64,000 nt of DNA. Source: Mesorhizobium_G sp050247155. Lineage in GTDB: Bacteria; Pseudomonadota; Alphaproteobacteria; Rhizobiales; Rhizobiaceae. Shown here one piece after another: positions 24,811 through 33,275 of this stretch. Under the pieces are notes generated by a model. That model was not told where the DNA came from. It did not search any database and saw nothing but the letters and a program-made list of their open reading frames with translations. The stretch lies in contig JBFWUS010000011.1 of NCBI GenBank assembly GCA_050247155.1, forward strand, positions 1-64,000, written 5' to 3'. A program made the translations under genes and the position numbers. Positions within the stretch are counted from its first letter, which is position 1, and every line of letters starts with the position of its first letter.

Positions 24811-25356
24811 TCAATGCCCTTCAAATGCGATCAACGTTCTCACGTCTACCCCTAGCGCCTCCAGCTTCTTACGGCCGCCCAAATCCGGCAGGTCGATCAC
24901 GAAACAGGCGGCAATGATGTCCGCGCCCATCTGCTTCAATAGCTTTGTCGCACCTTCCGCCGTGCCGCCGGTCGCGATCAGATCGTCGACCAGAATCACC
25001 TTCTCACCGGGCGCGACCGCGTCCTTGTGCATCTCCATCTCGTCAATGCCGTATTCCAGGCTGTAGGCGACGCGCACCGTCTCGTGCGGCAGTTTTCCCT
25101 TCTTGCGGATCGGGATGAAGCCGGCCGAAAGCTGATGCGCGATTGCGCCGCCGAGAATGAAGCCGCGCGCTTCGATGCCAGCGATCTTGTCGATCTTCTG
25201 CCCGGCATAGGGGTGCACCAGTTCGTCAATCGCCCGGCGAAACGCGCGCGCGTTTCCCAGCAGGGTCGTGATGTCGCGAAACAGGATACCCGGCTTTGGA
25301 TAGTCCGGGATGGTGCGAATCGCCGCCAGCAAGGATTCTTCCAGCGAGTGCTTCAT
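24811..25356 (-). CDS. apt: Adenine phosphoribosyltransferase
   Basis: A 181-aa purine salvage enzyme making AMP from adenine and PRPP. The PRPP-binding loop is VILVDDLIATGGTAEG. IPDYPKPGILFRDITTLL near the N-terminus and GIEARGFILGGAIAHQL are family hallmarks. ATG 25356 (MKHSLEES) is preferred to the upstream ATG 25401 because it matches the usual family N-terminus. Confidence 0.96.
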   Translation of the reverse strand: MKHSLEESLLAAIRTIPDYPKPGILFRDITTLLGNARAFRRAIDELVHPYAGQKIDKIAGIEARGFILGGAIAHQLSAGFIPIRKKGKLPHETVRVAYSLEYGIDEMEMHKDAVAPGEKVILVDDLIATGGTAEGATKLLKQMGADIIAACFVIDLPDLGGRKKLEALGVDVRTLIAFEGH

Positions 25357-25440
25357 ATCGTTTCCCCGTGCGCGGCCAAGATCGTTATCCGCTCTACACA
25401 ATCAGCCGACGCCTTGCGATGCAATTCGGTTGAAACGCCG

Positions 25441-27309
25441 TCATAGCGGGGCAGGGATACGATCTACAAAGCCGGCCACGAGCGCCTGAGCGCCCGCTGT
25501 CGTCAGATGCTCGCCATCCCAATAGATGGGCATCCGGTCCAGGATCAGCGGGCATGATTGCTGCGGGCAGGCAATCTCCAGCAACGAGACGTAGCGCGCG
25601 GGCCATGTTTTGAACGCCTCGCCTAACTCTACGTCATAGGCAAATGTATCGGGCGGGAGATTGTCCCAGCTTGTCGTTTGATCTCCCCGCGTCAGGCGCT
25701 CCGCCAGGAGGACAGGTATCGCCTCCGGAAAGATTGGGCTCGGGCCAAGAATGATGGTCTGGATGCCCAGCGCGGCGAGTTCGTCGATCTGGCTTCGGAA
25801 TGAATCCATATGGCCGTCCAAAGTCCAGATCGCCGACAGGATGACGAGGGACGGCTTCGTTCGACGTATCCAATCGAGCGCGAAGTCGTTGACCGATCCG
25901 CAATTTGGCCGCCGCGGTGTTTCGAACCCGCGTACCGGCTGGCAGCCGGAGGCCGTTATCTGGGCCACTGCATATCCTTTGCCTTCCAGTGCGGGCTGGA
26001 GTCCAGGAAGCAGATGCGCGGCATGGCTGTCACCCCAGATCAAGGCGATAGGCCCGTTGGTCGGCAGGCATTCAGGCGCCAGGGCCGAGGCCGGCTGGTC
26101 ACGCTGCAAGAAACACGTACCTTCGCGGTAACCGGCCGCGCGGTCGTAGCGATAGGCCAGCAGCGCCCGTGCGTCAGCAGGCAACCGCCCAGAAAATCCG
26201 CCAGCCAGGATCGTTCCCAGCGATAGCCCGACCCCGACAAGAACCCCCGTCGCGGTCAACCAGAATATCCGTCCTGAGGTCCAGAAAGGACTGCGCCGGC
26301 GCGTCGGCGTTTCGATGAAGCGATAGGATAGGTCCGCCAAAACCAGCGACATCGCAATGACGATGGTCGTTCGCGCCGCTGCTCCCGTGTCGGAAATCAG
26401 CCGTGTGGCAAAAAACAACACCGGCCAATGCACGAGATAAAGCGAGTAGGAGATGCGGCCTATATAGACGAGCGGCGCAAATCCTAGTGCTGCGGCAGCA
26501 ATGTTGCGGCGTTCGCCGCCCCAGATCCCGAGGGCGCTGCCAACAACGGGCAGCATAGCGCTCAGGCCGGGAAACGTTGTCTGCTCGGACAGCACGAAGA
26601 CCGAAGCCAGGATGATGCCGATCCCGATGGTCACGGCTCCGGTTGCGATCATGCTTGTCGGTGGCGGCGGTACGGTCCGTATCGCCAAAATGCTGCCCGC
26701 AAGAAGTTCCCATGCGCGGAATGGAAGAAGGTAAAACGCGGCCTCCGGCGACCGCCAAATCATCAGTTCGGAGGCGACGAGCGATATGACCAGAATGAGA
26801 GCAAGCGTCAGACCCAGGCGTGACTTGCTCGATCTCCAGATCAGCATTGCAAGGGCAGGAAACAGGAAATAGAACTGTTCCTCCACACCCAGCGACCAAT
26901 AATGCAGCAGGGGCTGCGTGTTTGCCTCCGGGCCGAAATAGGCCGACTCCTGCCAGAAATAGATGTTGCCGACAGCAAGCGTTGACCACAGCAAGGATTT
27001 GCAGAACTCGACCAACCGTGTCGGAAACAGGAAGACTGCAGCCGCTACAAAGGTTAGGAGCGACACTGCAAGAAAGGCCGGTGCAATACGCCGCGCCCGC
27101 CGTTCGTAAAAGCCGATGAGGCTAAAGCGTTGCTCGTCCAGCTCGGCATAGATGAGCCGGCTGATGAGATAGCCGGAGATGACGAAAAAGACATCGACGC
27201 CGACGAAGCCGCCATCGAGCCCGGGCACGCCAGCGTGAAAGAACAATACGGGGATAATCGCGAAAGCGCGCAGCCCGTCGATATCCGGCCGATAGTTGTG
27301 CCCTGTCAT
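25441..27309 (-). CDS. Acyltransferase 3 with C-terminal SGNH domain
   Basis: A 622-aa inner-membrane protein of the OafA/YrhL group. The N-terminal half starts YRPDIDGLRAFAI and has about ten membrane segments with the R/H-containing acyltransferase-3 motifs (FFVISGYL, FYERRARRI). The C-terminal ~230 residues form an SGNH hydrolase-like domain: IWGDSHAAHL gives the Ser block and YWDGEHLT the D..H pair. Such proteins O-acetylate surface polysaccharides. ATG 27309 (MTGHNYRP) is preferred over 27330 because family members start just before this motif and AGGGGCG precedes it. Confidence 0.9.
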   Translation of the reverse strand: MTGHNYRPDIDGLRAFAIIPVLFFHAGVPGLDGGFVGVDVFFVISGYLISRLIYAELDEQRFSLIGFYERRARRIAPAFLAVSLLTFVAAAVFLFPTRLVEFCKSLLWSTLAVGNIYFWQESAYFGPEANTQPLLHYWSLGVEEQFYFLFPALAMLIWRSSKSRLGLTLALILVISLVASELMIWRSPEAAFYLLPFRAWELLAGSILAIRTVPPPPTSMIATGAVTIGIGIILASVFVLSEQTTFPGLSAMLPVVGSALGIWGGERRNIAAAALGFAPLVYIGRISYSLYLVHWPVLFFATRLISDTGAAARTTIVIAMSLVLADLSYRFIETPTRRRSPFWTSGRIFWLTATGVLVGVGLSLGTILAGGFSGRLPADARALLAYRYDRAAGYREGTCFLQRDQPASALAPECLPTNGPIALIWGDSHAAHLLPGLQPALEGKGYAVAQITASGCQPVRGFETPRRPNCGSVNDFALDWIRRTKPSLVILSAIWTLDGHMDSFRSQIDELAALGIQTIILGPSPIFPEAIPVLLAERLTRGDQTTSWDNLPPDTFAYDVELGEAFKTWPARYVSLLEIACPQQSCPLILDRMPIYWDGEHLTTAGAQALVAGFVDRIPAPL

Positions 27310-27407
27310 TCGCGCCCCTAACCACGGCAAAATCGCATCGCATCGCGTGGCGCTGTAATCAAGAGTTGTCCTTACCTGCGGATATTGCCCTTAAGAATAC
27401 GCATGCT

Positions 27408-27501
27408 GGGGTCTATGGGGGGTCCTGTGATACAATAGATGACCCTTGACGGCCATCGATGGAGGGGTCTATAGGGGGTCTATGCAAATGTACGTAGACC
27501 C
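27408..27501. promoter_or_regulatory. Repeat operator upstream of the toxin-antitoxin pair
   Basis: GGGGTCTAT occurs at 27408-27416, 27464-27472 and 27475-27483, and the inverted core TAGACCC at 27495-27501. The last two direct copies are 11 bases apart, about one helical turn. The array ends just before the ribosome-binding site AAGGAGG at 27502-27508. This is the arrangement expected for autoregulation by a toxin-antitoxin complex. Confidence 0.7.
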
Positions 27502-27513
27502 AAGGAGGGTATG

Positions 27514-27867
27514 ATGGAAAGCAGCGTCACCATCAGCGACCACACGATCTGGTTCAAACACCTGACGGATCACCGGCTTCGGGATCGGCTGGAGAAGCTC
27601 CACGACGATGAGGCTATCAATCTGGAGGCCGACGGTGTGGTTGGGCGATGGATCAGGATGCGTACTGGAAAGAACGGGTATCGAACGCCTGCGATCCGGC
27701 CCGACGGAAATATGAAGGCAGTCTGGAACGAATGGTTCAAACAGCGGCGCGGCGAGAACATTGAGTTGCGCGAGATTGTGTTGGCCGATGACTATCTCGC
27801 GTCGGGCTCGACGCTTTTCTCTGAATGGAACAGCAAGGAAGACGAAGAGGCGTTTCGTGATCTCTGA
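27514..27867 (+). CDS. Probable antitoxin partner of the MazF-like toxin
   Basis: A 117-aa acidic protein that I cannot assign to a known antitoxin family. No AbrB, RHH or HTH signature is obvious. The first ATG (27511) is only two bases from the ribosome-binding site AAGGAGG, so the second ATG 27514 is favoured. The C-terminal tail is very acidic and probably flexible (SEWNSKEDEEAF), as in many antitoxins. The gene overlaps the toxin start by 11 bases. Antitoxin function is inferred from position, acidity and the upstream operator repeats. Confidence 0.65.
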   Translation: MESSVTISDHTIWFKHLTDHRLRDRLEKLHDDEAINLEADGVVGRWIRMRTGKNGYRTPAIRPDGNMKAVWNEWFKQRRGENIELREIVLADDYLASGSTLFSEWNSKEDEEAFRDL

Positions 27868-28189
27868 TCGATATGATGTCGTCGTCGTTCCATTTCCTTT
27901 CGACGACATTCCGGTTCGCAAGCGCAGGCCCGTCTTGATATTGTCGGGTCGACAATTCAACCAGGCCAACAATCATTCGATCGTGGCCATGATAACGACG
28001 GCCAAGGAAACAAACTGGCCGAGCGATGTCCAGATCGAGGATCGCACCACCGCGGGTCTCTTGGTGCCCTGCGTCGTGCGGTTTCGCCTGCAGACGATGC
28101 CTAACGCACTGATGGTTCGATTTCTCGGAAAGCTTGGGCCGCTCGACCGGCTGCGCTGCGAGCGGCAGTTTGCCGGCATTCTGGCGTAG
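27857..28189 (+). CDS. PemK/MazF-like toxin
   Basis: A 110-aa protein of the PemK/MazF fold. DVVVVPFPFDD near the start and KRRPVLILSG match the first strands of MazF endoribonucleases, and TAGLLVPCVVRF the conserved S/T-strand. The GTG start 27857 lies inside the antitoxin gene; no later ATG would keep the first strand. The predicted activity is mRNA cleavage when released from the antitoxin. The toxin-second order and overlap are usual for such pairs. Confidence 0.82.
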   Translation: MISDRYDVVVVPFPFDDIPVRKRRPVLILSGRQFNQANNHSIVAMITTAKETNWPSDVQIEDRTTAGLLVPCVVRFRLQTMPNALMVRFLGKLGPLDRLRCERQFAGILA

Positions 28190-28329
28190 CTGCCTCAAAC
28201 AGCTAGGCGCGCTGATTGATCTACTGTTCCCCGAGCGCATAGTCTCAGTCAGGTCGATATCTCCGCGACTTGGCGGGCTTCTGCTATGTCTCGTAACCAT
28301 CATGTGACGAACAGGTCTCGGCCTCGACC

Positions 28330-29040
28330 ATGCATCGTTCCGAACGCCTTCTCAATCTGATTCAAGTGCTGCGCCGACATCGCGCGCCTGTATCCGGCCA
28401 AGTATTGGCTGACGAGCTCGGGGTGAGCATCCGCACGCTCTATCGCGACATCGTCACGCTGCAAGGGCAGGGCGCTCACATCCAGGGCGAGCCCGGACTG
28501 GGTTATGTGCTGAAACCCGGCTTCATGCTGCCCCCGCTGATGTTCTCGGAGGATGAGATCGAGGCCATCACGCTCGGTATTCGCTGGGCGGCGCGGCGCT
28601 CGGATGCGAGGCTCGGGCTTGCGGCGCGCAATGCCGGCGCAAAGATTGCCGCGGTGCTGCCTCCGGAGCTCAGGCGGGAGATGGAGAGCTCGACGCTGCT
28701 GATCGGGCCGGATCAATCCGGCCTGTCGGAGCCCGTTGACCTGACGGCCCTGCGCATCGCTATCCGCAAGGAGCACAAGCTGCGCATTGCCTATCGGGAC
28801 AAGGACGGCTCGCCCACAGTGCGCACGATCTGGCCGTTTGCGCTGGGGTTCTTCGACAAGGTGAAGGCGGTCGTTGCCTGGTGCGAATTGCGCGATGATT
28901 TTCGCATGTTCCGAGTGGATCGAATGGACCGCATCGACGCGATGGATGAGCGGATGCCGCGCCGGCGGCTCGATCTGATGAAGGCGTGGAAGGAGTCCGA
29001 GGCCGGTCACGCGCATGGCGACGCTACTGCCACAATCTGA
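28330..29040 (+). CDS. YafY-type transcriptional regulator (HTH + WYL)
   Basis: A 236-aa regulator. The N-terminal winged helix is RSERLLNLIQVLRRHRAPVS followed by LADELGVSIRTLYRDIVTL, the HTH_11 signature. The WYL domain follows around residues 135-205 (HKLRIAYRDKDG, RTIWPFALGFF). WYL domains sense small ligands or nucleic acids. It is followed by the exported RidA gene, which it may control; that is inference. Confidence 0.9.
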   Translation: MHRSERLLNLIQVLRRHRAPVSGQVLADELGVSIRTLYRDIVTLQGQGAHIQGEPGLGYVLKPGFMLPPLMFSEDEIEAITLGIRWAARRSDARLGLAARNAGAKIAAVLPPELRREMESSTLLIGPDQSGLSEPVDLTALRIAIRKEHKLRIAYRDKDGSPTVRTIWPFALGFFDKVKAVVAWCELRDDFRMFRVDRMDRIDAMDERMPRRRLDLMKAWKESEAGHAHGDATATI

Positions 29041-29096
29041 CAGGAGCCCGATCTATCCTCAATGAGGTCGCGGATGACCACATCAAGGATACCGGC

Positions 29097-29585
29097 ATGA
29101 ACAATACGAGCAGGCGTCTCGTTTCAGGAGGGCTCATCATCATGGCAATGACTGTTTCAACTGCAACCTTGGCTCAAGACGCCAAGACCGCGCTCCAGAT
29201 CGTCAATCCCCAAGGCCTCTACGATCCGTCGCCCATCGGCTACAGTCAAGTCGTCATCGTGCCTGCGGGGCGGCGGATTGCCTATATCTCGGGCCAAGGC
29301 GGCGCGGACGGAAAAGGACAATTGTCGCCAGATTTCTCGACGCAGGTTGAGCAGGCTTACGCTAACCTGAACACGGCGCTGAAAGGCATCGGCGCAAGGC
29401 CGGAACAGGTCGCCAAACTGACCGTTTACGTGGTCGATCATGACCCGTCGAAGCTTGGCGTGTTGACCGAAAGTGTCGTCGGCATGTTTGGCAAAACGCT
29501 TCCAGCGCAGACGCTCGTGGCTGTCCCCAAACTGGCGCTCGACACGATGCTATTTGAGGTCGAGGCAGTCGTCATTTTGGATTAG
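29097..29585 (+). CDS. RidA family protein with signal peptide
   Basis: A 162-aa protein. The start at 29097 gives a Sec signal peptide (GGLIIMAMTVSTATLAQDAK) ahead of a complete RidA/YjgF domain: AYISGQGGADGKG, QVEQAYANLNTALKGIGA and the C-terminal PAQTLVAVPKLALDTMLFEVEAV. RidA proteins hydrolyse reactive imines in the cytoplasm. In this copy the catalytic Arg of the usual R-I-E-I/V ending is not obvious and export is predicted, so it may bind a ligand in the periplasm instead. Confidence 0.87.
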   Translation: MNNTSRRLVSGGLIIMAMTVSTATLAQDAKTALQIVNPQGLYDPSPIGYSQVVIVPAGRRIAYISGQGGADGKGQLSPDFSTQVEQAYANLNTALKGIGARPEQVAKLTVYVVDHDPSKLGVLTESVVGMFGKTLPAQTLVAVPKLALDTMLFEVEAVVILD

Positions 29586-29614
29586 CGGGGACCGTCCCGA
29601 ACAGCGAGGCCGAC

Positions 29615-30052
29615 TTGGCAGGTCAAAGAGACGACGCGCCGCGCAACTGGGTCGCGGTGGCTTCGGCGGAACATGTCCGGCGGGGTGAGGCCGGCGGCTT
29701 CATGCAGGTCAATCACGGTAAGCAGGGGCCGCTAAAACGTATCAAGCCAGGCGACCGGGTGGTCTACTATTCGCCGAGCGAAGTGATGCGGGTGGCCGAT
29801 GGGTTGCAGAGCTTTACGGCGCTCGGCGTGGTGCGGCCAGGCGACATCCGCCAGGGCGTCATGGCCGGTGACTTCAGGCCGTTTCGCCGCGACGTCGATT
29901 GGCGCACAGCGCAGTACGCGCCGATCCGCCCGCTGCTCGACAGACTGCAATTGACCGCGGGCAAGACGAACTGGGGCGCCGCGTTCCGCTTTGGCCTGAT
30001 CGAGATCAGCGACGCGGATTTCGAGACGATCAAGGCTGTGATGACTGGTTAG
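29615..30052 (+). CDS. EVE domain protein
   Basis: A 145-aa PUA-like EVE-domain protein. NWVAVASAEHVRRG, GGFMQVNHGKQGPLKRIKPGD and RVVYYSP are the family pattern; EVE domains bind modified nucleotides or RNA. The start is TTG 29615 as no ATG precedes the conserved N-terminus, so the true start may differ slightly. It converges with petC across a strong terminator hairpin. Confidence 0.85.
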   Translation: MAGQRDDAPRNWVAVASAEHVRRGEAGGFMQVNHGKQGPLKRIKPGDRVVYYSPSEVMRVADGLQSFTALGVVRPGDIRQGVMAGDFRPFRRDVDWRTAQYAPIRPLLDRLQLTAGKTNWGAAFRFGLIEISDADFETIKAVMTG

Positions 30053-30069
30053 AGACAGTGCCGCAACGC

Positions 30070-30098
30070 AAAACGGCCCGCGCGAGGCGGGCCGCGAT
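30070..30098. terminator. Bidirectional terminator between the EVE gene and petC
   Basis: CGGCCCGC at 30074-30081 and GCGGGCCG at 30087-30094 make a perfect 8-bp stem with a GCGAG loop. On the minus strand it is followed by TTTTGCGTT, which fits an intrinsic terminator for petABC. Confidence 0.75.
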
Positions 30099-30115
30099 GC
30101 ATTTGTTTGCCTGTT

Positions 30116-31075
30116 TCAGTGAGCTTCGTTCGCCCACACCTTGCGCTTCACCAGATAGACCATGGCGCCGAAGATCAGCATGAACAGGATCACCCGGAAG
30201 CCGATTTTCTTGCGGTCCTCGAGATGCGGTTCTGCCGCCCACATCAGGAATGCAGTCACGTCGTGCGCATACTGGTCCACGGTTGCAGGCGCGCCGTCGT
30301 CATAGGTCACCTGACCGTCGGAGAGCGGAGCCGCCATGGCCAGCGACTGGCCGTTAAGGAAATAAGGGTTGTAGTGCGTACCCTCGGCGACAGCCATTCC
30401 GGCGGGCGGCGCATGATTGTAGCCGGTCAGTAGCGAATAAATGTAGTCTGGGCCGCTTTCCTGATAGCCGGTGAAGATATCGATCACGAACTGCGGAAAG
30501 CCGCGCGTCACGCCGCGCGCCTTTGCAATCAGCGAGAAATCCGGCGGCGCCGCGCCGCCATTGGCTGCTGCCGCGGCGGCCGCGTTGGCGAATGGCGACG
30601 GGAAATAATCAGACGGCAGGCCCGGCTGATCGGCCATCTCGCCGTCGTCACCCATCTTCGGGATGGTGTATTCGGCCGCGAAGGCCTTCACCTGTGCTTC
30701 CGAATAGCCAAGGTGCTCCAATGTGCGGAACGATACAAGGTTCATCGAGTGGCAGGCGGAACAGACTTCCTTGTAGACCTTCAGGCCACGCTGAAGCTGC
30801 CCCTTGTCATAGGTGCCGAACGGGCCAGCGAAAGACCAGTCTTGTTCGCGCGGTGCGAGCAGGGGGTAGTGCTGGGTCTCACCCTCGGCCGCCAGATGGA
30901 TTTCACCGCCGTGGTCGCCCGCTGCCGCCGGCGGATGTTCGCCAGCGGGAGCCGCCGGAGCCGCACCTTCTGCCGCGGGCTGCTCAGCAGCCGGCTTGGT
31001 TTCCTGTGCGTAGGCCAGCGTAGCGGCGCTCGCCAGCAGACCCAGAGCGGCCAGACCGTGGAGTAGCTTCTTCAT
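30116..31075 (-). CDS. petC: Cytochrome c1 of the bc1 complex
   Basis: A 319-aa haem protein of respiratory complex III. The signal peptide ends LAYAQ. An Ala/Pro/Glu-rich linker of ~45 residues precedes the haem-c motif CSACH at 105-109. A C-terminal membrane anchor (RVILFMLIFGAMVYLVKRKV) ends the protein. An Ala-rich insertion, PFANAAAAAAANGGAAPP, lies mid-protein. It is the last gene of petABC, 30 bases after petB. Cytochromes b and c1 are separate genes here, not fused as fbcH in Bradyrhizobium. Confidence 0.96.
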   Translation of the reverse strand: MKKLLHGLAALGLLASAATLAYAQETKPAAEQPAAEGAAPAAPAGEHPPAAAGDHGGEIHLAAEGETQHYPLLAPREQDWSFAGPFGTYDKGQLQRGLKVYKEVCSACHSMNLVSFRTLEHLGYSEAQVKAFAAEYTIPKMGDDGEMADQPGLPSDYFPSPFANAAAAAAANGGAAPPDFSLIAKARGVTRGFPQFVIDIFTGYQESGPDYIYSLLTGYNHAPPAGMAVAEGTHYNPYFLNGQSLAMAAPLSDGQVTYDDGAPATVDQYAHDVTAFLMWAAEPHLEDRKKIGFRVILFMLIFGAMVYLVKRKVWANEAH

Positions 31076-31105
31076 TTCCGATGTCCCTCTCCGGTTCCTG
31101 GCCGA

Positions 31106-32407
31106 TCAGCCTTTGGTTTGCGGCGATGCCGCCGCGCCGACCGGGTGGCCGGAGCCGCCCTTGTTCTTTTCAAGTACCGCTTCGGTGATCGAATTCGGCA
31201 GGCGCTTCGGCGTCTCGATGAGACCCAACACCGGCATGACGATCAAGAAGAAGGCGAAATACAGGAAGGTGGAAACCTGCATGGCCGGGATGTACCAGCC
31301 CTCCGCCGGCTTCGAACCCAACCAGCCGAGGAAAATGCAGTCGATGGCGAAGATCCAGAAGAAGAACTTGTAGAGCGGGCGATAGACCGCCGAACGCACC
31401 TTCGACGTGTCCAGCCACGGCACCACGAACAGCACCGCGATGGCCGCGAACATGGCGAGCACGCCGCCGAGCTTCGAATCAATCGGGCCGATGTTGAAGG
31501 TGATGGCGCGCAAGATGGCGTAGAAGGGCAGGAAGTACCATTCGGGCACGATGTGCGCAGGCGTCTTCAGCGGATCGAACTGGGTGTAGTTGTCCGGATG
31601 GCCGAGGTAGTTCGGCATGTAGAAGATGAAGTAGGCGAAGATCGCCAGGAACACCATCATGCCGAAAGCGTCCTTGATGGTTGCATAGGGCGTGAAGGGC
31701 AGGGTGTCCGTCTTGGACTTCACCTCGATGCCGGTCGGGTTGGTCTGGCCGACGACATGCAGCGCCCAGATATGCAGCACCACAACGCCGGCGATCATGA
31801 AAGGCAGCAGGTAGTGCAGTGAGAAGAACCGGTTCAGCGTCGGGTTATCGACCGCGAAGCCGCCGAGCAGAAGCTGCTGAACCCATTCGCCAACCAGCGG
31901 AATGGCGGTGAAGAAGCCGGTGATGACGGTCGCGCCCCAGCCTGACATCTGGCCCCAGGGCAACACATATCCCATGAAGCCGGTGGCCATCATCAAGAGG
32001 TAGATGATGCAGCCGAGAATCCACAGCAGCTCACGCGGCGCCTTGTAAGAACCGTAATAGAGGCCGCGGAAAATATGAAGGTAGACGGCGATAAAGAAGA
32101 ACGACGCGCCGTTGGCGTGCATGTAGCGCAGCAGCCAGCCGGAGTTTACGTCGCGCATGATCTTCTCGACCGAATTGAAGGCTACGGCCGTGTCGGCGGC
32201 ATAGTGCATGGCCAGCACGATGCCGGTGAGGATTTGCACGCCCAGCATAATCGAAAGGATGCCGCCGAAAGTGTAGGCATAGTTCAGGTTGCGCGGCACC
32301 GGGTAGGCGACAAAGCTGTCGTACATGAGGCGCGGCAAAGGCATGCGCGCATCGATCCAGCGTCCAAGGCCAGATTTCGGCGTATAGGTCGAGTGTCCAC
32401 CGCTCAT
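31106..32407 (-). CDS. petB: Cytochrome b of the bc1 complex
   Basis: A 433-aa integral membrane protein with eight or nine helices. Conserved haem-binding His pairs lie in helices B and D (MHANGASFFFIAVYLHIFRG; LHYLLPFMIAGVVVLHIWALH). The quinol-oxidation site motif PEWYFLPFYA is intact. It carries haems bL and bH and both quinone sites. It lies 13 bases after petA. Confidence 0.97.
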   Translation of the reverse strand: MSGGHSTYTPKSGLGRWIDARMPLPRLMYDSFVAYPVPRNLNYAYTFGGILSIMLGVQILTGIVLAMHYAADTAVAFNSVEKIMRDVNSGWLLRYMHANGASFFFIAVYLHIFRGLYYGSYKAPRELLWILGCIIYLLMMATGFMGYVLPWGQMSGWGATVITGFFTAIPLVGEWVQQLLLGGFAVDNPTLNRFFSLHYLLPFMIAGVVVLHIWALHVVGQTNPTGIEVKSKTDTLPFTPYATIKDAFGMMVFLAIFAYFIFYMPNYLGHPDNYTQFDPLKTPAHIVPEWYFLPFYAILRAITFNIGPIDSKLGGVLAMFAAIAVLFVVPWLDTSKVRSAVYRPLYKFFFWIFAIDCIFLGWLGSKPAEGWYIPAMQVSTFLYFAFFLIVMPVLGLIETPKRLPNSITEAVLEKNKGGSGHPVGAAASPQTKG

Positions 32408-32420
32408 CGATAAATGCCCC

Positions 32421-32987
32421 TCAACCGATCTTGATCTTGGTGTCCGACAGGAAGGTTACCGGCGGAACGGGAAGGTTTTCCGGCGCCGGGCCTTTGCGGA
32501 TGCGGCCGGCCGTGTCGTAGTGCGAGCCATGGCATGGGCAGAACCAACCGCCGAAATCGCCCTGCTGGCCGAGCGGGATGCAACCCAAATGGGTGCAGAC
32601 GCCGATCATGACCAGAATGTTTTCCTTGTCCTTGCTGGCGACGCGATCGACGTCGGTCGCCGTGGCATCGGCCGGCAGGTTGGCGTTGCGCGCAACCGGA
32701 TCCTTCAGTTCGTCAAGCGGAACGTCCTTGGCGGCCTGGATTTCCTCAGGCGTGCGGTTGCGGATGAACACCGGCTTGCCGCGGAACTTCACCACCATCG
32801 AAGCCCCGGGCTCGAGCGAGGCTATGTCGACCTCGAGCGAGGACACGGCCAGCGTCGAGGCATCCGGACGCATCTGGTCGATGAAAGGCCAGGCCACGGC
32901 GCCGGCGCCGACCACGCCGGCCATGCCTGTGGCAACATAAAGAAAATCGCGGCGTGTGGGCTCGTCGCTTGCGTCGTGTGCGCTCAC
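32421..32987 (-). CDS. petA: Rieske iron-sulphur protein of the bc1 complex
   Basis: A 188-aa protein carrying the [2Fe-2S] cluster of complex III. A twin-arginine signal (TRRDFLYVATG) also acts as membrane anchor. Cluster ligands are in CTHLGC and CPCHGSHYD. The VKFRGKPVFIRNRTPEE region before them is typical for the family. It is the first gene of petABC and is divergent from the glucosyltransferase genes. Confidence 0.97.
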   Translation of the reverse strand: MSAHDASDEPTRRDFLYVATGMAGVVGAGAVAWPFIDQMRPDASTLAVSSLEVDIASLEPGASMVVKFRGKPVFIRNRTPEEIQAAKDVPLDELKDPVARNANLPADATATDVDRVASKDKENILVMIGVCTHLGCIPLGQQGDFGGWFCPCHGSHYDTAGRIRKGPAPENLPVPPVTFLSDTKIKIG

Positions 32988-33153
32988 CGGCTTTTTCCTT
33001 CTGCCTCTTCCTCACCGTCGGTGGAGCTTTGTCCCCGCTCCTTGCACGCAGTCCCGACGGCGCATGGCGGCAGGCTGGCGCATTCCTCCGGCTTTTGATT
33101 TTGGTTTATGCGGGGCATTGGGTCTTGTCCAGCCGGGGAGGAGCCCCATGGCA

Positions 33154-33190
33154 GATTGTCGCAACGGTTTTTTGGCTCTAAGACGGCGCC
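33154..33190 (+). promoter_or_regulatory. Leader element shared with the second GtrII gene, copy 1
   Basis: The 19-base string GGTTTTTTGGCTCTAAGAC at 33166-33184 is repeated exactly at 34910-34928, with similar flanks (GATTGtCGC / GATTGcCGC). Each copy lies 90-135 bases upstream of a GtrII-like start codon, so it is a duplicated leader or a regulatory site. Confidence 0.55.
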
Positions 33191-33275
33191 TCGGTCGCCT
33201 GAGACCCGGCAAGTTAGGCCGTGCGGTGACGGTTGGTGCGGAAGCGCCCGGAATCACGCCTCATTTGGAGCATCG

